A stretch of DNA of 49,885 bases, taken from Deltaproteobacteria bacterium (lineage in GTDB: Bacteria; Desulfobacterota; Desulfuromonadia; Geobacterales; Pseudopelobacteraceae). The notes beneath the pieces were generated by a model, which made no database searches, was not told the origin of the DNA, and worked only from the letters and a program-made list of their open reading frames with translations. This document shows, piece after piece, positions 8,378 to 17,419 of the stretch (positions are counted from its first letter, which is position 1; the number at the start of each line of letters is the position of its first letter). Location of the stretch: contig JACRCG010000234.1 of assembly GCA_016219145.1 (NCBI GenBank), positions 1 to 49,885 on the forward strand. Reading direction: 5' to 3'. The position numbers were made by a program, and so were the translations under genes.

Positions 8378-9415
8378 TCAGCTCTGGAAGAGGGCATCCG
8401 TAAACTCCTGCGGCTCGAAGTCGCGCAGATCTTCAATTGACTCTCCGATACCGATGAACCTGACCGGCAGTGCAAATTCATGGCTGACCGCAACCACTAT
8501 ACCCCCTTTGGCGGTGCCGTCCAGCTTGGTCAGCGCCAGTCCGCTTACACCTGCGGCCTCTTTGAAAAGCCTGGCCTGGGAGATGGCGTTCTGTCCGGTG
8601 GCGGCATCCACAACCAACAGGGTTTCGTGCGGCGCCCCCGGAATCTCGCGGTCGATAACGCGCCTGATCTTCTTCATCTCCTCCATCAGGTTGACCTTGG
8701 TATGCAGGCGTCCGGCGGTGTCCACAATCAGAATATCCACACCACGGGCGACCGCCGCCTTGCAGGCGTCAAAAACAACCGCCGAAGGGTCGGCCCCCTC
8801 CTTGTGACGGATCACATCCACCCCGGCGCGTTCGCCCCAGGCCACCAGCTGTTCGGCCGCCGCCGCCCGGAAGGTGTCGGCCGCCGCCAGCAGCACTTTC
8901 TTCCCGTGGCCGGAATAGCGTGAAGCCAGCTTGCCGATGGTGGTGGTCTTGCCGACGCCGTTCACGCCGATCACCAGCATGACATATGGTTTTGGGCCAT
9001 CCATCTCAAGTTTGCTGTGATGGGCGTTCAAGCGGCTGAAAATCTCTTCTTTCAGAGCCGCGCGCAACGCTTCGCCATCTTTCAATTCGTTGCGCCCCAA
9101 GCGTTGTTCCAGGATGCGAATCAACTCGACCGTGGTTTTAACGCCGATATCAGATGTAATCAGGATGTCTTCCAGCTCTTCCAGCGTGTCGGCATCGATC
9201 TCTTTTTTCCCGAGTACCAGAGTGTCTATGCGCCCGACCAGGCTTTCCTTGGTCTTTTTAAGTCCGGATTTCAGACGGTCGAGAAAGCCCGGTTTTTCAG
9301 CGTATTCCGGACCGGTTGCGGTCGCTTGTGCTTCGGCGGGCTTTTCACCAGGCTCGACTCCTGCGATTTTATCCAAAAGGCCGCTGAAAAAGCCTTTCTT
9401 TTCTTTTGGTTCCAT
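8378..9415 (-). CDS. ftsY: Signal recognition particle receptor FtsY
   Basis: The SRP receptor GTPase that docks ribosome-SRP complexes at the membrane. ATG 9415 follows GAAGGAGA, giving 345 residues. There is an acidic/basic N-terminal region (~residues 1-45), an N-domain helical bundle, then the G-domain with GVNGVGKTTTIGKLA, DTAGRLHTKVNL and TKLDGTAKGG. Its start overlaps the stop of the upstream roadblock gene (TGATG), so the two are translationally coupled. Confidence 0.97.
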   Translation of the reverse strand: MEPKEKKGFFSGLLDKIAGVEPGEKPAEAQATATGPEYAEKPGFLDRLKSGLKKTKESLVGRIDTLVLGKKEIDADTLEELEDILITSDIGVKTTVELIRILEQRLGRNELKDGEALRAALKEEIFSRLNAHHSKLEMDGPKPYVMLVIGVNGVGKTTTIGKLASRYSGHGKKVLLAAADTFRAAAAEQLVAWGERAGVDVIRHKEGADPSAVVFDACKAAVARGVDILIVDTAGRLHTKVNLMEEMKKIRRVIDREIPGAPHETLLVVDAATGQNAISQARLFKEAAGVSGLALTKLDGTAKGGIVVAVSHEFALPVRFIGIGESIEDLRDFEPQEFTDALFQS

Positions 9416-9771
9416 CAAATCTCCTTCTTCAGTTCGGCAATGGCCAGGCGGAAGCGATACAGGGCCAACCCGATCGGGCAACTCCGTTCGGTGCTCATCA
9501 CCAGGGAATAATCCTGATCAATGCAGCCGATGATCAGGTGCATTTCGCTGGCGGTAATAACCACATCCTCCACAGCGCCGATCTGGTCTCTGCTCTGCAA
9601 CTCCTTTAAGTGAGCCAGAATTATGCCCTTGTGGGCGGCGATAAAGCGCATGTCGTAGGGGTCGCAATGGCAATGCTCCATGACCGCTTCGCCTTCCCAG
9701 TCAACCAGAATTGCCCCGATTGACTGCGGCACCTGATCGACCAGGTTCTTTAAAATAATTTCGAATGACAT
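9415..9771 (-). CDS. Roadblock/LC7-domain protein
   Basis: A 118-residue protein with the Roadblock/LC7 (MglB-like) pattern: a long first helix, an IGAILVDWEGEAV beta-hairpin, a central helix, and a C-terminal VITASEMHLIIGCIDQDYSLVM hairpin. Such proteins dimerise and often regulate small GTPases. It sits between smc and ftsY and is coupled to ftsY by overlapping TGATG. A strong site (GGAGG) precedes ATG 9771. Its partner GTPase is unknown; no mglA is seen in the window. Confidence 0.75.
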   Translation of the reverse strand: MSFEIILKNLVDQVPQSIGAILVDWEGEAVMEHCHCDPYDMRFIAAHKGIILAHLKELQSRDQIGAVEDVVITASEMHLIIGCIDQDYSLVMSTERSCPIGLALYRFRLAIAELKKEI

Positions 9772-9782
9772 GTATCCTCCGG

Positions 9783-9915
9783 ATAGTTCGTGGTTCGTGG
9801 TTCAAGGTTCGTGGTTCGTGGTTCAAGGTTCAAGGTTCAAGGTTCAAGGTTTGTGGTTCAAGGTTTACACTGCCAACCTCGAACCTTGAACCGTCTTCAA
9901 CCTTGAACCGTTTCT
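9783..9915. repeat. Tandem GTTCAAG/GTTCGTG heptamer array with inverted copies
   Basis: About ten head-to-tail 7-mers, alternating GTTCAAG and GTTCGTG, run from ~9787 to ~9865. They are followed by oppositely oriented copies (CGAACCTTGAACC, CAACCTTGAACCG) up to 9911. The array sits between smc and the roadblock gene and can fold into several hairpins. Copy number is likely variable by slippage. Confidence 0.85.
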
Positions 9916-12900
9916 TCAATGCAACCTCACCGAAACCACCTTGGACGCCCCCGGCTCTTCCATGGTGATGCCGTAGAGGGTATCAGCCACCTGCATGGTG
10001 GCCTTGTTATGGGTGATGATGATGAACTGCGAAATGTCGCTCATCTCCCGCACCATCTCGTTGAATCGCCCGATGTTGGCGTCGTCCAGCGGCGCATCGA
10101 CCTCGTCCAGCAGGCAGAAAGGGGTCGGCTTGATCAGGAAAATCGAAAAGATCAGCGCCACCGCCGTCAGCGCCTTTTCGCCGCCCGAAAGCAGGGTCAC
10201 GTTCTGCAACTTCTTGCCGGGGGGCTGGACGATAATGTCGATGCCGGTCTCCAGCAGATCTTCTTCATCGGTCAGTCGCAGTTCGGCATGTCCGCCGCAG
10301 AACAGACGCGGAAAAACTTCCTGGAATTTGGCGTTGATCAGGTTGTAGGTCTCCAGAAAACGCTGGCGAGTAGTGCGGTTGATGCGCTGGATGGCCTGTT
10401 GCAGGCCGCGCAGCGACTCTTCCAGATCATCTTTCTGGCCGTTCAGAAAACTGAAGCGTTCCTCCATCCCGCTGCACTCCTCGATTGCCATCAGATTGAC
10501 CTCGCCCATCTCGTCCAGCAGCCGCTGCAACTCAACCCGGCGCAGCTTGCCGGCCGTTTCGTCAAATCCGGCCGAATCCAGTCTGGCCAGCGCCTCGGTC
10601 ATACTGATACGGCTGCGTTCGTGCAGATTCTGCTCCAGATGTTCAGACTGCATGGTCAGCGTCGAGAAACGCAGATTCAGACCGGCCTGAGCCTCTCTGG
10701 CAGCGTCGCTCTCTTCGCGGCTCTTCTTGAGCTGAGCCTCAAGCCGTGCCAGTGCCGCTCCGGCCTCCTCAAAACGGCCACGAGCAACGGTCAGGCGGCT
10801 CTCGGCCTCGGCCTGCTCACGCAGCAGCCCCTCCAGACGTGCGGTTGCCGTGGAGATTTCAGTCTCAAGCTGCTGCCGGGCCGTCGCTCCTGATTCAAAC
10901 TCCTTCCGGTCGGCTGACGCGCGTTTCAGAATCTCATCCATGCGCTGTTCCAGTTCGGACAGGGCGCGCAGGCCGGCCTCATGCTGCTCCCTGATGGTGG
11001 CGGTCTGTACCAGAATGCCGGTCACCTTTTCACGGGCGGCGGCCAACAGCACACGGCGTGCCTCAAGCTCGACCTTCAGGCGGGATGTTTCCAGCTCCAG
11101 CCCTTTTGAGGCGTCCCCCGCTTGCAAAGCCTGTTCTCCGGACAGTTTCAGCTCGGCCTCCAGGGCGGTCTGCTCCTCATGGAGATTGGCGGCCTCCCCG
11201 GATTGAACCTCCAGCCTATCGGCAATACGCTGGCTTTCATCAAGCGCCTGCTGGCGATCTTTAAGCAGCCCGGTCAGCTTAAGCTCGGCCTGATGCAGTT
11301 GGTTCCCGCCGCTTTTAAGTCCCTCAGCCACCTCCAGGCTCTGGCGGCGCAAATCTTCGCGCTGCTTGGCGAGGGCCGCTGTCTCTTCCTCCAGACCGGC
11401 TACCAGCAGCTCCAGCTCCCTGATCTCACGCTTTTTGTGAATCAGCCCACTGCCGGCCTGTTCGCCCGAACCGCCGCTGATGATCCCACCCTGGGCAACC
11501 ATGTCGCCGGCCGGGGTGACAAAAGTCAGAGCGGGGTGCTGCCTGGCCAGACGAAGCGCGCCAGCCAAGTCATCAACCAGCAGCACCTTTGCCAGCAGAT
11601 TCAGGATCAATCCGGCATGGGGGCCGTCTGTCTGCACCAGGTTCAGCAGCGCGGTCGCCCCTGTCACCAGCGGCGGAGCAGCTGCGGGCAGGTCCAGCGG
11701 GAGAGCTATTCCGGCCCGCCCGCCGTTTTTTGTCTTTAAATAATCGAGCGCCGCAACGGCATCCTTGTCATCAGCACAGAGCAGGCATTGCAAACGGTCC
11801 GTCAGCGCCGATTCAAGCGCCGACTCAAGTTCGGGCGGAGCCTGGATGGCATCCGCCAGCACACCGCTGAATCGGGAGCGCAGGGCAGCTTCCTTCATCA
11901 GCGTCCGCACCCCCTGGCCAAAACCGGCAAACTGTGCTTGCAGCTCTTTCAGTGAATGAAGACGCGAAGAGCTGCGATTCAGTTCGTCCCGGCGCGATTG
12001 CCACCCTTTTTCAATTTCCGGCAGGCGCCGTTTCAGGTCGTCCTCGTGTTCACGCAGGGTGGAGAGCCTGGTCTGCAGCGCTGTCTGCTCCTGCTGGCCG
12101 GCGGCGATACTCTTTTCCAGCTCGCTGGCCTGACGGCGCAGCTGTTCACGCCGTTCCGCCAGCTGTACGGCCTCTCTGGAATGGCGTTCCAGACGCTCTT
12201 TCAACGAGGACAGCCGATTCTGGGCGGTCTCAGAGCGGTTTTTGAACTGGGCCGCCTCGGCCAGGGCGCCGAACAGATCGCGGCGGCGATTCTCAAGCTC
12301 CCGGTTCAACTGCTCTTCGGCCAGCTGGTGCGCGGCCAGTGCCTCTTCGGCCAACTCCAGCCCGGCCTGCATCCCGGCGGCATCAACCGCCCCGGTGTCG
12401 CGGCGGAGTTCCAGCAGCCCGCGCTGTTCGCTGCACTCTTTCAGACGCTGGTCCAGTTCAGCCGCTTCGGCCGCCAGCCGCACCAGACGGCCGTCCAGCG
12501 CCGCCAACTCCTTGCGCTGGAACTCCAGCCCGTTGCCGGTCGCGCTGAATTCGTTTCTGACGCGAAAAATTTCCTCCTGGGCGGTTGTTAGCTGTTTTTC
12601 AGCCTCCAGCAGAGCCAAGCGGGCCTCTTCAGCCTGTGATTCTCCAATTGCCGAGGCGGCGAAAACTTCGCGGATGCGCCCGTTCAGCGCAGCCAGCTCC
12701 CGTTCCGCAGCCGTGCGTTGCAGCTGTATTTCGCGATACTCCTGCGCGGTGAAGAACAGATCGATGTCGCGCAGTTCGTCACGATACTCCCGGAATTTTT
12801 CGGCTTTTTTGGCCTGGCGCTGCAATGATGTCAACTGCCGCCGGATCTCACCCAGAACGTCCGCCAGACGCGCCAGATTCTGGCGGGTTCCCTCGATCTT

Positions 12901-13446
12901 TTTCAGCGCCAGCTGTTTGCGGGATTTGAACTTGGTTACTCCGGCCGCCTCCTCGATCAGAAAGCGCCGTTCCTCCGGGCGGGAATGCAGGATCTGGCCG
13001 ATCTTGCCCTGCTCGATGATCGAATAGGCGCGGGTACCGACGCCGGTATCCATGAAAAGTTCAGTAATATCCAGCAGACGGCAGGGGGTCTTGTTGATCA
13101 GGTAATCGCTCTCGCCGTCGCGGTACAGGCGGCGGGTGAGCTGGATTTCGGAATAATCCAGATACTTGGCCGGAGCGCGCCCATCCTCGGTCGAAAAGAC
13201 CAGCGAAACTTCAGCCAGTCCCAGCGGCTTGCGATTGTCGCTCCCCGCAAAAATCACATCCTCCATCGCCTTGCCGCGCAGATTTTTGGCGGATTGCTCC
13301 CCCATGCACCAGCGGATGGCATCCACGATATTGGACTTGCCGCAACCGTTCGGACCAACCACGGCGGTCACATTCTGCTGAAAGTCCAGCACAGTTTTTT
13401 CGGCAAAACTCTTGAAGCCGTTTATTTCGAGTCGTTTGATTTTCAT
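9916..13446 (-). CDS. smc: Chromosome partition protein Smc
   Basis: A 1176-residue structural-maintenance-of-chromosomes ATPase. The Walker A GPNGCGKSNIVDAIRW is at residue ~32. Two very long coiled coils flank a hinge (around residues 510-670, containing GVLADAIQ and GGIISGGSGEQ). The C-terminal signature LLSGGEKALTAVALIF and the Walker B LLDEVDAPLDD follow. The full canonical length is present and intact. It is probably the first gene of the smc-roadblock-ftsY run. Confidence 0.98.
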   Translation of the reverse strand: MKIKRLEINGFKSFAEKTVLDFQQNVTAVVGPNGCGKSNIVDAIRWCMGEQSAKNLRGKAMEDVIFAGSDNRKPLGLAEVSLVFSTEDGRAPAKYLDYSEIQLTRRLYRDGESDYLINKTPCRLLDITELFMDTGVGTRAYSIIEQGKIGQILHSRPEERRFLIEEAAGVTKFKSRKQLALKKIEGTRQNLARLADVLGEIRRQLTSLQRQAKKAEKFREYRDELRDIDLFFTAQEYREIQLQRTAAERELAALNGRIREVFAASAIGESQAEEARLALLEAEKQLTTAQEEIFRVRNEFSATGNGLEFQRKELAALDGRLVRLAAEAAELDQRLKECSEQRGLLELRRDTGAVDAAGMQAGLELAEEALAAHQLAEEQLNRELENRRRDLFGALAEAAQFKNRSETAQNRLSSLKERLERHSREAVQLAERREQLRRQASELEKSIAAGQQEQTALQTRLSTLREHEDDLKRRLPEIEKGWQSRRDELNRSSSRLHSLKELQAQFAGFGQGVRTLMKEAALRSRFSGVLADAIQAPPELESALESALTDRLQCLLCADDKDAVAALDYLKTKNGGRAGIALPLDLPAAAPPLVTGATALLNLVQTDGPHAGLILNLLAKVLLVDDLAGALRLARQHPALTFVTPAGDMVAQGGIISGGSGEQAGSGLIHKKREIRELELLVAGLEEETAALAKQREDLRRQSLEVAEGLKSGGNQLHQAELKLTGLLKDRQQALDESQRIADRLEVQSGEAANLHEEQTALEAELKLSGEQALQAGDASKGLELETSRLKVELEARRVLLAAAREKVTGILVQTATIREQHEAGLRALSELEQRMDEILKRASADRKEFESGATARQQLETEISTATARLEGLLREQAEAESRLTVARGRFEEAGAALARLEAQLKKSREESDAAREAQAGLNLRFSTLTMQSEHLEQNLHERSRISMTEALARLDSAGFDETAGKLRRVELQRLLDEMGEVNLMAIEECSGMEERFSFLNGQKDDLEESLRGLQQAIQRINRTTRQRFLETYNLINAKFQEVFPRLFCGGHAELRLTDEEDLLETGIDIIVQPPGKKLQNVTLLSGGEKALTAVALIFSIFLIKPTPFCLLDEVDAPLDDANIGRFNEMVREMSDISQFIIITHNKATMQVADTLYGITMEEPGASKVVSVRLH

Positions 13447-13750
13447 GGTGTTATGATATATGCCAACCTGCTGTATTAACGTATTATTTACTGGCTCATG
13501 CGTGATGGTTTGCTATGGTTTTACCGGCACATCGCCACTATTCAGCCAGTGGGGCGAGACATAGAGGTAAGCCCCCACCCAAAGCATAATCGGGAGGTTG
13601 TGAAAATTACCATTGCGGACCTGTACCGTCAATATATATCCCTGAAAGATATTCTGAATCACAGGAGGGGAAATTACGTTGTCTGCATGAGTGTGGAGCG
13701 GCTATTCGGCAACGCCCATGTTGGCGGGCAACTTGTCGGCGGCGACGTCA
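13447..13750. other. Intergenic region, nothing convincing
   Basis: About 300 bp between the smc start and the toxin gene. One open frame on the plus strand crosses it but lacks a ribosome site and recognisable sequence, and runs antisense into the toxin gene. No clear hairpin terminator was seen. Confidence 0.5.
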
Positions 13751-14038
13751 TCAAACCCGATCCTTGGCGTTTCGATACACCAGATTGTTTTCCCGCTTGC
13801 CTACTGCAATAACAGTAACCAGCACAAGAGTGTCGCAAACCTGGTAGACCAGACGATAGCCTGCGTCGCGGAGTTTTATTTTGTAGCAGTCGGGTAATCC
13901 GGCCAGTCGGGCAGACTCAACGCGGGGAGAGACAAGACGTTCAGCAAGCCGTTTTTTAAACAGCTCTCTGATACTGTTATCCAGCTTGCGCCACTCTTTC
14001 AGGGCAGATTCCTTGAATTCCAGCTCATAGTTCATCAA
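13751..14038 (-). CDS. RelE/ParE-family toxin
   Basis: A 95-residue mRNA-interferase-type toxin: YELEFKESALKEWRKLDNSIRE at the N-terminus, then SARLAGLPDCYKIKLRDAGYRLVYQV, the basic RelE core, and VIAVGKRENNLVY at the end. It overlaps the antitoxin gene by 14 bp, antitoxin first, as usual for relBE modules. Expected action is ribosome-dependent mRNA cleavage. Confidence 0.9.
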   Translation of the reverse strand: MMNYELEFKESALKEWRKLDNSIRELFKKRLAERLVSPRVESARLAGLPDCYKIKLRDAGYRLVYQVCDTLVLVTVIAVGKRENNLVYRNAKDRV

Positions 14039-14270
14039 GCGATACCTTGACGCTGCGTTCCTGCTGGCGATCTTTTACGAGCTGGATGAGATACTGGTCA
14101 TCAAGCTGTTCCATGATAGCTTCAAAGGCGGCAGCAGGGACAAGATAGGCGGTGGGACGATTATGGTTGAGGATGGCGACCGGCGCGCCATGGGAACGTT
14201 TGATGACATCGGAAGGATTTTTTTTGAGGTCGCTGATACTGACGGTAGCTGAAGCAAGCATAGTTTGCAT
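14025..14270 (-). CDS. RelB/Phd-type antitoxin
   Basis: An 81-residue antitoxin of the Phd/YefM type. The N-terminal DNA-binding part (MQTMLASATVSISDLKKNPS) is followed by GAPVAILNHNRPTAYLVPAAAFE and a charged C-terminal helix that would neutralise the toxin. ATG 14270 is preceded by GGAG; a TTG 12 bases upstream is also open. It likely represses its own operon. Confidence 0.88.
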   Translation of the reverse strand: MQTMLASATVSISDLKKNPSDVIKRSHGAPVAILNHNRPTAYLVPAAAFEAIMEQLDDQYLIQLVKDRQQERSVKVSLDEL

Positions 14271-14480
14271 GGTGGGCTCCAATATTTATTTAGAGCCTAT
14301 TTTAGGTCATTATTCAGGTCATTACAACAAAACATTTCAACATACCGCACGCCGCAACAGCTCTCCTCTCTGCTGCCCCATAAATGGAAAATCGATAGTT
14401 GACATTTATGGACTGTATTAACCCGGAAAAGACTCAGGTTTTTAACGTTTGTTCCTGATTTGTTTATTTTCCAGCAAGTA

Positions 14481-15077
14481 CTACGAAGGAAGATCATATG
14501 AAACTTTGGTGTCAGTTACTGTAATAACTCCCTGTTTTTGTAATTCGTTTAATAGTGAATCTAATTCTTGATCTGGCAGTTGTTTCTGGAAAAGAGAGTT
14601 AATGGTGCTGGAAAGTGTCTTGATTGTTCTGGGTTTTGCCGCGCCACGGCGTTGGAGGTCTCCGATAATTACGGCCAGCTTTTCTGATGGCGATTTTGAA
14701 TTGGCGGCTTTTACGATAGGGATGTCTATCACGGACTTCGAGCGACAAGCCAGGATTTTCCTGCTCTTGAGGTGTTGTATGAGCGGGTCGAAGCCTGTGT
14801 CTTTTGAAACAATATGAAAATATGCCCCCGGCTCTTGTGCAGCGAGTTGCCCAATGTAGAACGCAATATGGAAATCTAGCGCATTTGAACCGTTTCCAGC
14901 GATTTTGATATACTCGGCTTTATCGCCCATACGCTGGAGAACTGACGCTACTTCAAAAGTAACTTTTGTTTGGTTTGCGCCTACAAAAACGATGACTTTG
15001 AAGTGCTCTTTTTCAAGAACGGCCATGGCCTCGGGTTGAACGTTCTCGTAGTCAATAAGTACGAAATTTGTTTTCAA
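14481..15077 (-). CDS. PIN/NYN-like nuclease-domain protein
   Basis: A protein of ~198 residues. The N-terminal ~125 residues have the PIN-like/NYN layout with acidic residues spaced as in metal-dependent RNases: D in VLIDYENVQ, D in NALDFHIAFYIG, and D in VSKDTGFDPLI. The C-terminal part (~residues 130-198) looks like a small helical, possibly winged-helix, domain. I favour a TTG start at 15077, which follows GGAGG by 5 bases; an ATG at 15110 has no such site. Substrate unknown. It sits alone beside a toxin-antitoxin pair. Confidence 0.7.
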   Translation of the reverse strand: MKTNFVLIDYENVQPEAMAVLEKEHFKVIVFVGANQTKVTFEVASVLQRMGDKAEYIKIAGNGSNALDFHIAFYIGQLAAQEPGAYFHIVSKDTGFDPLIQHLKSRKILACRSKSVIDIPIVKAANSKSPSEKLAVIIGDLQRRGAAKPRTIKTLSSTINSLFQKQLPDQELDSLLNELQKQGVITVTDTKVSYDLPS

Positions 15078-15347
15078 GTTACCTCCATTATTAGTGAATT
15101 TACAACTCATTCCTGATCAAATCCACCCAACATCCAAAACAGGGAGATGACCAGACCGGATAGCATTCTTTACCCATCACCCGCCGGGCCTGTTTATCGA
15201 TTGTGTCTGTATATCAGGAAATCAAACGAAATTACATGGAAATTAGTCTTCATTAAAAAAAGTAATTGGCCGAGAAATATGGACGGATTTTCCCGTCATC
15301 GGGTATCATGGGCACAAGCTGTTTATGCAATGCAGGAGGGACCGGAT

Positions 15348-15746
15348 ATGACAACGTCAGAGTTCCGTATATCAACAACCAGGCGCACACAATTCATCTC
15401 CATGACATCAAAAATTGCTTCCATTATTGCGGATAATAACTGGAAGGATGGTGTCATTACGGTTTTTGTTCCGCATACCACCGCCGGGGTGACCATCAAC
15501 GAGAACGCCGATCCGGATGTGGCGAGGGACATGGAAAGCTTCAGTGATGAACTGGTGCCACGCAGCAATCGTTTCCATCACAGCGAAGGCAATTCGGATG
15601 CTCACATCAAGGCCAGTTTCTATGGATCGTCGGTACAGGTAATCGTTCGGAACGGGAAAATGTGGCTGGGTATCTGGCAGGGGATATATTTCTGCGAGTT
15701 TGACGGGCCGCGCGAAAGGAATGTCTGTCTGGCTTTTACTGCGTGA
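15348..15746 (+). CDS. YjbQ-family protein (secondary thiamine-phosphate synthase-like)
   Basis: A 132-residue compact enzyme of the UPF0047/YjbQ family: VFVPHTTAGVTINENADPDV, then HHSEGNSDAHIKASFYGSS, and IYFCEFDGPRERNV at the end. ATG 15348 follows GCAGGAGG; the longer open frame from 15147 has no support. Family members show weak thiamine-phosphate synthase activity, and the physiological role is uncertain. It is convergent with the ThiF-like gene, with only ~11 bp between stops. Confidence 0.9.
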   Translation: MTTSEFRISTTRRTQFISMTSKIASIIADNNWKDGVITVFVPHTTAGVTINENADPDVARDMESFSDELVPRSNRFHHSEGNSDAHIKASFYGSSVQVIVRNGKMWLGIWQGIYFCEFDGPRERNVCLAFTA

Positions 15747-15757
15747 TAACAGTCCAA

Positions 15758-16597
15758 TTACTCCCCGCCGGTTTCATCAAGCAGGTCAATGACATTGACC
15801 TCCATTGAAAACAGGTCAATTATCATTTGACGCCGTCTCAGAGGTGTCCCCCGGCCGAGCAGCAGCTTGCAGACTTCAGCGACTTCAAGGCTGGCGACCA
15901 CAGCTGGCGTGAAGGAGGGATTTCCGAGGGACTGTTCGATGCCTTTGCCCGCTTCCCAGGAACGATAGATGATTTCCAGGGTGTTGTCGCCCGGAAACTG
16001 GGTGGTGACATGCCCAAACCAGCCGGCAATAGCGCCATGCACAAGCGGGATCTTCAGCTGGTTGCAGACCGCTCCCAATTCCAGCCGGACCTGTATCGAG
16101 TCAAGCGCGTCAACCGCAATCTGACATCCGGCCAGCAGGTCAGCCCCGTTTTCAGGGGAGAATGCAGTTTGAAGCGGCAGCAGAGTCACCGCCGGATTGA
16201 CAGCGCCGATACGCTCAAAGGCAGCTTCCACCTTGGCCCGCCCCAGATTGGCGGTCGAGCTGAACAGCTGCCGGTTCAGGTTATGCTCCTCAAAAATATC
16301 CGGATCAATTACAACAATCCGGCCGACTCCCAGACGGGCCAACTCTTCCACAACATAGCCCCCCAGGCCACCGCAGCCGATCACAGCCACGCAGCTGCGG
16401 AACAGTGTCAGCTGGTCATCTACCGGGATGGCGCTGCGATTGCGCTGATAGCGGGCCGGCAGACTGCCCCGCTCCAGGGCCACCTCCTCAACCTGGGCCA
16501 GAGTTGCTCCGAAGCGTTCGGCCGCCTCGACCTGACGAATCCAGGGGAGCAGCTGTCCATCGGCGTAATCGCGCACGAAACCGGGCAGCGTGTCCAT
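15758..16597 (-). CDS. ThiF/MoeB/HesA-family adenylyltransferase
   Basis: A 279-residue E1-like enzyme that would adenylate the C-terminal Gly-Gly of the ThiS-like partner encoded just upstream. A Rossmann motif VIGCGGLGGYVVEELARLG is followed by VVIDPDIFEEHNLNRQLF, and D in AVDALDSIQVR completes the ATP/Mg site. No paired CxxC zinc motifs are visible, unlike classical MoeB. An ~85-residue N-terminal extension is present. ATG 16597 lies 1 base after the stop of the ThiS gene, with the ribosome site (GGGAGG) inside it. Next to a tungsten-type oxidoreductase, the likely job is in the pterin (W/Mo) cofactor pathway. Confidence 0.88.
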   Translation of the reverse strand: MDTLPGFVRDYADGQLLPWIRQVEAAERFGATLAQVEEVALERGSLPARYQRNRSAIPVDDQLTLFRSCVAVIGCGGLGGYVVEELARLGVGRIVVIDPDIFEEHNLNRQLFSSTANLGRAKVEAAFERIGAVNPAVTLLPLQTAFSPENGADLLAGCQIAVDALDSIQVRLELGAVCNQLKIPLVHGAIAGWFGHVTTQFPGDNTLEIIYRSWEAGKGIEQSLGNPSFTPAVVASLEVAEVCKLLLGRGTPLRRRQMIIDLFSMEVNVIDLLDETGGE

Positions 16598-16598
16598 A

Positions 16599-16823
16599 TC
16601 AACCCCCTCCCAGAAGCGGAAAGAGCGCCAGCGTGTCGCCTTCTTCAAGCGGCCGGTCCAGTTTGACATGACGGTTGTTGACCATCATGATCCCCAACTC
16701 GGTGCGCGGCAGTTTCAGGCTGTCGGCAACATCGGCCACAGTGGCGCCAGCCGGATAATCACCGCTTTCAATGTCAAAACGGCCGGTTCGGAATGATGCA
16801 AACAGTTTTACGGTTATGTTCAT
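16599..16823 (-). CDS. ThiS/MoaD-family sulfur carrier
   Basis: A 74-residue ubiquitin-fold protein: NITVKLFASFRTGRFD, ATVADVADSLKLP, then EEGDTLALFPLLGGG. The terminal Gly-Gly(-Gly) is the thiocarboxylation site. ATG 16823 is preceded by GGGGAG. It sits between an unknown gene and its probable activating enzyme (ThiF-like), downstream of the AOR gene. Most likely it is the dithiolene-forming carrier for the tungstopterin of that enzyme, though a thiamine role cannot be excluded. Confidence 0.88.
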   Translation of the reverse strand: MNITVKLFASFRTGRFDIESGDYPAGATVADVADSLKLPRTELGIMMVNNRHVKLDRPLEEGDTLALFPLLGGG

Positions 16824-16828
16824 ACAGG

Positions 16829-17392
16829 TCACTCCCCGAAAATCGCCTTGATACAGGTATGGCCCAGGTCACTTTCCCCCATTCCATCACGGAGACTATG
16901 TAGCACAGGTTTGTCCATTTTGGGGAGGTTTATCAGCAACTCATCCAGCTCGTCCCGCTTCAGAATAAGGCCGTGCGCCAGAACAAGCGGCCCAAGTTCG
17001 GCCAGCAGCAGATTGAAAAGTTTCATGCGGATTGTTCCGCGCGTACCTGATGCCGTGACGTTACCAGCCGCATGGCTGATGCCCCGGCGCAGCGCGGCAT
17101 AGTATCCGCCGCGTCTCATGGTGGCGCCGACAAGTCCGGGCATGGCAGCCGACAAAGTGACTCTGGAGCCATCTTGTATGATGGCCTGTTCAAGATTGTC
17201 TACCGGGCGATTGTCCAGAAATACAGTTGTTATCCGGTCGGTTACATAATCGGCAGGGATGGCGAACTGGTCGCAGAGCAGGCTTTTCAGGGTGCATCCG
17301 ACAATGGACGGAACTGTCACGCCGCTCTGGAGAAGCGGAAAGAAAGCGTTCAGCTGGTCGGAAGGGAGGTGCAGCACGGTTTCAGGATTCAC
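16829..17392 (-). CDS. Unknown protein associated with AOR and sulfur carrier
   Basis: A protein of ~187 residues that I do not recognise as a named family. The start is taken as GTG 17392, after GGGAG. The middle holds PSIVGCTLKSLLC and ITTVFLDNRPVDNLEQAIIQDGSRVTLSAAMPGLVGATM. This reads like a small beta-grasp-type domain with a glycine-rich loop, followed by RRGGYYAALR and a hydrophobic MKLFNLLLAELGPLVLAHGL stretch that may be membrane-associated. It is placed between aor and the ThiS/ThiF pair with a 5-bp gap to the ThiS gene, which argues for a role in assembling or anchoring the tungsten enzyme. Confidence 0.75.
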   Translation of the reverse strand: MNPETVLHLPSDQLNAFFPLLQSGVTVPSIVGCTLKSLLCDQFAIPADYVTDRITTVFLDNRPVDNLEQAIIQDGSRVTLSAAMPGLVGATMRRGGYYAALRRGISHAAGNVTASGTRGTIRMKLFNLLLAELGPLVLAHGLILKRDELDELLINLPKMDKPVLHSLRDGMGESDLGHTCIKAIFGE

Positions 17393-17419
17393 GGTTGTCT
17401 CCCAAAAAAATATTCCCAA

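Noticed and set aside
9765..9915. CRISPR array suggested by regular short repeats
   Set aside because: Units are 7 bp head-to-tail without spacers, so it is a tandem repeat.
13498..13812. 104-codon plus-strand frame after smc
   Set aside because: No ribosome site, unlike any family, and antisense to the end of the RelE-type toxin.
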